Below, piece after piece: positions 58,665 through 64,000 of a stretch of DNA of 64,000 nucleotides (the first letter of the stretch is position 1; each line of letters opens with the position of its first letter). The notes beneath the pieces are model-generated. The model made no database searches and had not been told where the DNA came from. It saw nothing but the letters and a program-made list of their open reading frames with translations. The DNA is from Sarcophilus harrisii (Eukaryota > Chordata > Mammalia > Dasyuromorphia > Dasyuridae). A program made the translations under genes and the position numbers. The stretch spans positions 5,577,275 through 5,641,274 of the forward strand of contig NC_045432.1 of the NCBI RefSeq assembly GCF_902635505.1, written 5' to 3'.

Positions 58665-59712
58665 TATGAGACATGTACTCCCACATTTATATCAGGGCAG
58701 TCATTGAGGTGTCCAAGACCTGTGTGATGTGGTGCTAAGTTGGTGGCACCGGCTTGTACACAATAGCAGGCAACTGGTCAGCGGGTGTCCTGTTTGTCAG
58801 AGGACGAATAGGGCGGCCCAATGACAAGTCCAGGAAGGAGGAAGGCCCCCTGGTATCAGGCCTTTCCAAAGCATTCAGGTGAACTTTACCGAGCTGCCCT
58901 CAGTGCGGCATCTCAAATACCTGTTGGTCTTAGTGGACCATCTGACCTCATGGGTGGAAGCCTCCCCCCTTTGCCCGGGCAACTGCCTCGGCAGTCGTAA
59001 AAGTCCTCCTTGAGCATATATCATTCCAGGGTATGGGTTGGTGGAGCAGGTAGATTCGGAACAAGGCACCCATTTCACAGCTAAGATCCTTTAATCTGTT
59101 GCCCAAGCTCAAGAAATATCATGGGACTTACATACCCATAGCAGCTGCCCTTATCAGGTAAAATAGAAAGGATGAATAAAGAAATTAAACAGCAACGGAC
59201 TAAATTGGTGTTAGAGACACAATTGCCCTGGACCAAATGCCTTCCCCTTGCCTTATTAAGAATTAGAACAAAACCCCGGAGGGATGGAGGATTATCACCT
59301 TATGAATTATTATATGGTCACCCTTATCCAAAAGGGATTCAAAATTCTTCCTTGGATCCAATATTTGAGACCAAGGATTTATTTTTAAGGAAATATGTCA
59401 GGTCTGTACTGCAACATCTGAAAACTTTACAACTAAAAGGGCTTATTGCTCAGACTCCTCCCTTAGGATTCACAGCGCATAAGTTCTAGCCTGGAGACTG
59501 GGCCCTGGTTTGGACGCGGAAGGAGGACAAGCTGACCCTGAGCTGGAAAGGACCCTTCCAGATCCTCCTAACAGCAGACACAGCAGTCCGTACCAAAGAG
59601 AGAAGATGGACTCATCATACCAGAATTAAAGGACCAGTGGATGCTCCAAGGGTGTGGACCTCAAAGCTGAATCCAGAAGACCAGCTAACACAAACTTTAA
59701 AAAGGACCTGGT
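58665..59712 (+). pseudogene. pol: ERV-B integrase region
   Basis: Zinc-binding part, catalytic core with VDHLTSWVEA and DSEQGTHF, then a C-terminal part with LSPYELLYGHPYP and PGDWALVWT-like text, typical of gammaretroviral integrase. It is related to but clearly distinct from the ERV-A integrase (LDHLTSWVEAFPL). Fossil; broken. Confidence 0.8.
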
Positions 59713-59719
59713 GAATTGT

Positions 59720-61568
59720 GCATGTAGAATCTTAATAGCAGTATTAATCTGGGGTTACTTTTTCTGGCAGTGTTAGATTTTATTTTCTGTTGGACAGTGT
59801 TACTTCAATTCAGAAATCTGACTTATTATTGGGTAGAATGGGGTCAAACAAAACATACACAGAAGGGGATTGTGCTTTCTATCCCTATGTATAACACTAC
59901 CCCTTGTTGGAACAATCCCTAATCCTTTACTGAAGGAAGGCAATAGCTTCCAGAACTTGATTCAGGTTATTGCTGATACATTTTATCTCAAAAACTGCTG
60001 AATATGTGGGGGACCCAAACAACTCCCACGATGGCCCTGGGTACCTGTCCCTTTATTTCCAGCCTGTCTATTGAGTAATAGATCAGTTGTACATGATGGT
60101 ACAGGATTTTGGTCAGATCAGGAGGAACATCAGTAGAAACTAATGCTGTCCCAGGAGGGCATTGTTTAAATCAAACAGGCACAGGTCCTTGGATGGGAGG
60201 AAGTAAATGCGAATGGACTTTTGCCCACTGGCCAGAAAAGGTAGATATTATAGATTGTAGTAAATATAAAAGCAGATGGGATAAAACAAGTATTGTTTGT
60301 GATGATGGGTTAGTGATTATATGTACTCATCCACCTGCAGCAGAGGGGAGTGAAGAATGCTTGAAGGAATTTAAAAAGAAACCAACTTGTCAAACCCCCC
60401 GAGATTTATGGAGATGTTCAAGGTTAAACAGTACAAAGCCAGGTACTGCCAGTACTGTAATGGGGTGGAAGTGGGAAAATACTAATGGAACTATTAGAAG
60501 AATGTTTGGTAACTTCTGGAGTAATATAGATTTTACTGGGGGAAATGACTGTCATTGCACTTGGATGCCTGAAAAACAACTTTGGAAGTGTAATTCAAAA
60601 ACCATGAAAGGAGGACCGTTAGGCCCTGGGATGTTAGATATTTCCCGCCCTCAACAGGAGTTTTTATCTTCTGGCATGAGAAAAACCCAGCTTTAAGGGA
60701 ACACTCTTGGATTTGTGGCCAGATGGCATATACTCTCGTCCCAAGGAATTGGACTGGGAGCTGTTATATAGGTTACAACAAGGCCCAAGTTTTTCTTCCT
60801 TCCAGAAGATAGTGACAAACAACTTGGAATATGACTATATAATAATCTAAAAAGAGAAGAACAAGGCTTAGATCATTCCCTAACTAGCGCAGATACTTCT
60901 CTGTCTCAAACAGGTGATGCTAATGGATGGGGAAATACATGGCCCCCAGAAAGAATCATCAAAGGGTATGGGCCAGCCACATGGGCTCAGGATGAAAGCT
61001 GGGGGTATAGGACCCTAATATATATATTCAATAGGCTAATTAGATTACAAGCTGTTCTGGAGATAACTAACCACACTGCTCAGGCTCTTGATTTGCTGGC
61101 TGATCAAGCCACTCAAACACGAGAAGCTGTTTTACAGCATCGACTAGTTTTAGATTATTTGCTAGCAGAGGAAGGAGGAGTCTGTGGAAAATTTAATTTG
61201 TCCACTTGTTGCATGCAAAATGATGATAATGGGCAAGTGATAAAAGAAATTACAAAAGGCATTCGCAGAATAGTTCATGTGCCTGTATAGGAATGGAAAT
61301 CCCCTTTTTCTAATAGTTGGTGGTCCTGGTTTGGTGGTGGAAATGACTTTTATAGTATGGACTACTTGCAATCGGTGATATTATATTGTTACCATTATGT
61401 TTGCCCTGCATGATTACATTAATAACCAGAATAGTCCAACGATCCCTATTGAAATTATTGCATCCAGAGGATGCTATTAAGATGATTCTCCAGAAAAGAG
61501 GCTGGAGGGTGCTGGAAGGAGATCATTCTGATGTGAACCTGACAGAAATGTGTAAGTCTGTTAACTGA
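59720..61568 (+). pseudogene. env: ERV-B env region (surface and transmembrane parts)
   Basis: The longest surface-subunit frame is 60109-60696 and is rich in cysteine and N-glycosylation sites. The transmembrane part has an immunosuppressive-like heptad region ([16 protein letters not shown]) followed by a cysteine motif of C-x7-CC form at about 61183-61215. Gammaretroviral envelopes usually show C-x6-CC. A hydrophobic segment and cytoplasmic tail follow up to 61568. Fossil; broken in several places. Confidence 0.75.
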
Positions 61569-61634
61569 CTTTGAGCAATGTGTAAGTTCTTCATAGACAA
61601 TATGAAAATCATTTACATATTAGAAGGGGGAAGC

Positions 61635-62190
61635 TGTGTGTGTCTGTGTGTGTGTGTGTGTGTGTTTGTGTTTAGTACAGATAAAGTGAAGAACTTCCAG
61701 CAGCTGAACTTCCAAGGACATTTAACTTCCTCTTCTGTATTTTTAGTTTCTCTAGGTCTCTGTGACCTGCATGGGTATGTTGAGTGGTAGCCAACATGTA
61801 CTTAGATTTTAGACATATGTATTTAACCTCGAATGATGACCTTTATCACTGTTCAAGTTACCAACATCTGGCCAATGAGTTGCCTGATGGTTCTTCCCAG
61901 AACTAGGGAATCTGCTGGTTTTTGCACGAATAACATCCAATTAAGAGGGGCGGGGGGGCACCTATCTCTTAATGTTCTCCAACTCATGATGTAATCCTTT
62001 GTATCTAAACCCTATAAAAACTGTCTACCTCATCCCCTTCTTTAGCCCTTCTACCGTGAGATCTCTCTTTCCCTCCTTGGGGTGGAATTGCTCATTCTCA
62101 TGAGAATTAATTAAATAAACAATTTTTCTGCTTTTTACTTCAAGAGGTCTCTGAGTAGTCATTTTTGGATAGGATTTTCTGTCCCTCATA
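61635..62190 (+). repeat. ERV-B 3' LTR, copy 3
   Basis: Follows a purine-rich tract (AGAAGGGGGAAGC). It starts with a TG/TC repeat, has CCTATAAAAA at 62011-62020 and AATAAA at 62114-62119, and ends near CCCTCA about 62188. Confidence 0.7.
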
Positions 62191-62289
62191 CTAGCATAAC
62201 CCCACCAGGAAATAAGCTAGAGCTGCAGGCTGAGCTCTCACTGGCCACGATCCCTCCCTCTTTTTCCTCAGCACTAGGCACAACATTTC

Positions 62290-62686
62290 TGCCTCCAGCC
62301 CAGCCCTTTCCCCTCTGCTAACTGTTGCTGAGGCAGCGGGTTGTGCTGTGCCGGGTCGGGCCTGCTCTCATAGGCCAGATTCAAATCAGACACTAAACCT
62401 CTTTGGCTCATGTACCTCTGAGAGTTGTTGTGGGCATCAGATGTACAGCTGCTGCCAGCTCAATTCTTATTTCTCTGTCTCTGTCTCTCTCTCTGTGTCT
62501 CTTTGTCTCTGTCTCTCTGTCTCTCTCTCTGTGTCTGTCTGTCTCTCTATCTCTGTCTCTGTCTCTGTACCTCTCTCTCTTGTGTGTGTCTCTCTCTTTG
62601 TATGTCTCTCTCTGGCTCTGTCTCTCTCTCTGTTTCTCTGTCTCTCTCTGTTTCTCTCTCTCTGTCTCTGTCTCTCTCGCTGTCTT

Positions 62687-62729
<43 letters not shown>

Positions 62730-62925
62730 TGTGTTCTTTCACAACATAACTAACTTGAAAATATGTTTTTTTCATGATTTCCCATGTATGACCATATCAC
62801 GTTACTGACTGTCTCGGGAATAGGAGAAGGGAGGGAGAGCACTTAAAACCCACAATATTTTGAAACAAGTGCTTACGATTGCCTTTCCGCATCACTGTGA
62901 AAAAATTCAACACTTTTAAATTTCA
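62290..62925. repeat. Upstream flank shared with 2730-3150, with an expanded (CT/GTCT)n tract
   Basis: Matches the left-end flank upstream of the DNM1L-like promoter. The pyrimidine tract here is about 255 bp (62470-62725) against about 80 bp on the left. Frames rich in serine-leucine or arginine-glutamate in this tract are artefacts of the repeat. Confidence 0.82.
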
Positions 62926-63476
62926 GAAATCAAATAGGGAAAACAGAAGGAATAAAAGTTTGCCTCAGAATTCATGAAAAACACCAGAGGCCATTCTCCG
63001 AGAGCTTTCTCCTCTCTTCTTCATTTCAGAGGCTCCCCTGAACCATTTCCCATTGGGAGAAATGCTGAAAAGCTGCGTTTCCACCGTGTTGCAAGCTTTG
63101 AGGTAGGGTGGGATGGGGATAGTGGCTACCACTGACCAAGGCGTTTTTCAGAAAGTAAGAGGGTAAGGAAGGTTAGAGTTCACAGAACAATTAAGTGATC
63201 AGTGGAAGCCTTGAGCAAACAAGAAATTGGGGGGCTAGGAAGGCACAAGTGGATTCAGCCAATCAGAACGGGTCTTGTGGTTTTCAGAAAACCACAAAGT
63301 TAAGGTAATAGCCCTTCTAGCCCAAACTAGTTGGGTCAGTGACAGTACTTAAGCAAATCACTACTGGGCCTGCTTAATCAGCTAATTAAACAACACACCC
63401 CAGAGGAGGAGTTTTCTGCCATTTTTGAACATGGGATGTATGGGAGGGCATGTTTTATACATATTAAGTGGAGACT
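62926..63476. other. Host flank, nothing recognised
   Basis: No exon, RNA gene or known repeat is seen. It continues the region that would lie upstream of the DNM1L-like gene. Confidence 0.5.
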
Positions 63477-63620
63477 ATTCACCAGTCTTGCCGAAACCAT
63501 GTAGCGGAAACCCACACCAAAGTCTTGTGCAGGCACCTTTGGGCTGCGCCAAAATTTGCTGGATTTGCAGATGGGAGGAAGGGTTCTAGGTCAAGGGAAA
63601 GGGGAGGAATCCCTGGGAAG
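63477..63620. repeat. Block shared with 9977-10110 and 26417-26550
   Basis: From TTCACCAG to CTGGGAAG, similar at roughly nine bases in ten to the sequence between ERV-B and L1 in segments 1 and 2. Identity of the repeat is unknown. Confidence 0.65.
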
Positions 63621-63676
63621 TGTATTATATTTCCAAAAATTTTTATCTCAAGTAGCAGAATTGCAGCTTTTGTTGT

Positions 63677-63890
63677 TTTTCAGTCACGTCTGGCCCTTCA
63701 TGACTCCACTTGGGGTTTTCTTTGCAAAGATGCTGGAGTGGTTTCTCCAATTTATTTTACAGAGGAACAAACTGAGACAGAGGGTTAAGTAACTTTCCCA
63801 CTTACAGCTAGTATCTGAGGAGTGATTTGCATTTAGCTCCTTCTGACTCCAGGCTTAGCCTTTATCCACTGCAATGCTGCCTAGATGTCC
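63677..63890 (+). mobile_element. CORE-SINE (marsupial tRNA-derived type)
   Basis: GTTGTTTTTCAGTCACGTC, CTTCATGACTCCACTTGGGG, AAAGATGCTGGAGTGGTTT, TTTACAGAGGAACAAACTGA and CTTTATCCACTGCAATGCTG follow the consensus order of the abundant marsupial SINE with a CORE-like body. Moderately diverged. Good evidence for the lineage. Confidence 0.85.
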
Positions 63891-64000
63891 TAATCACAGC
63901 TAAGGACTAGTTTATTAGGGTTTTTTCATGTTATGACAACAGTAAACAAGTAGCATATGTACGTACATCTTATCTATCCTTTATTTGTAATGTAAAAAAT

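Larger units (their letters stand above)
58660..62190 (+). mobile_element. ERV-B copy 3: integrase, env and 3' LTR (best-preserved fossil)
   Basis: Begins inside the integrase N-terminal region at the dynamin junction and runs to the end of a 3' LTR. It reads much better than copies 1 and 2, with perhaps half a dozen or more breaks. gag and most of pol are absent, and no 5' LTR is in the window. It is followed by the host flank that also lies upstream of exon 1 at 2730. Confidence 0.82.

Noticed and set aside
62348-62808. Long serine/leucine and arginine/glutamate frames on both strands
   Set aside because: Produced by the CT/GTCT simple repeat.
1-64000. CRISPR arrays, bacterial operons, tRNA or rRNA genes
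   Set aside because: None seen; the repeats are eukaryotic segmental duplications, transposable elements and microsatellites.

Overview
The window looks like mammalian genomic DNA, most probably from a marsupial. Three things point that way: a CORE-SINE of the marsupial type near the right end (about 63677-63890), L1 ORF2 and L1 3'-end sequence of the marsupial type (10215-14590 and copies), and an intron-containing vertebrate dynamin gene. No conventional intact protein gene lies wholly inside the window. The assembly is poor in places: there is a 200-base run of N at 361-560, and about 3150-6100 has the homopolymer pattern of uncorrected long-read sequence.

The host content is a broken, multi-copy DNM1L-like (DRP1-like, mitochondrial fission dynamin) gene on the minus strand. 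Exon 1 is complete at 1863-1964, with a Kozak start, a GT donor and a CpG-rich promoter with TATA, CCAAT and ETS motifs on its right. Four further pieces carry only the 3' part of the gene. Copy 1 (16684-22137) and copy 3 (41245-48180) run from the stalk region to the stop codon in eight recognisable or candidate exons. Copy 2 (33132-33453) and copy 4 (57868-58193) keep only the last two exons (GTPase effector domain and C-terminus). I found no GTPase-domain exon except exon 1. Residues differ from human DNM1L throughout, so this is a paralogue and not DNM1L itself.

Layout: LTR fragment (1-360), gap, intron 1 with a minisatellite, exon 1 and promoter (to about 2730), an upstream flank that recurs at 62290-62925, low-quality sequence, then a chain of segments. 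Segment 1 (6105-22512) is ERV-B, L1 and gene copy 1. Segment 2 (22513-33617) repeats the first 11 kb of segment 1. Segment 3 (33615-50243) is ERV-A and gene copy 3. Segment 4 (50244-58660) repeats the first 8.4 kb of segment 3. Segment 5 (58660-62190) is a better-preserved ERV-B 3' half. Both tandem duplications have a period near 16.5 kb.

Two families of gammaretrovirus-like fossils are present on the plus strand: ERV-A (LTR, gag, pol; no env seen) and ERV-B (pol, env, 3' LTR; no clear gag). All copies are broken. The main scientific question is whether the repeated dynamin 3' ends and the 16.5-kb periodicity are real segmental duplications of a divergent DRP1 paralogue or partly false duplications made by the assembler.
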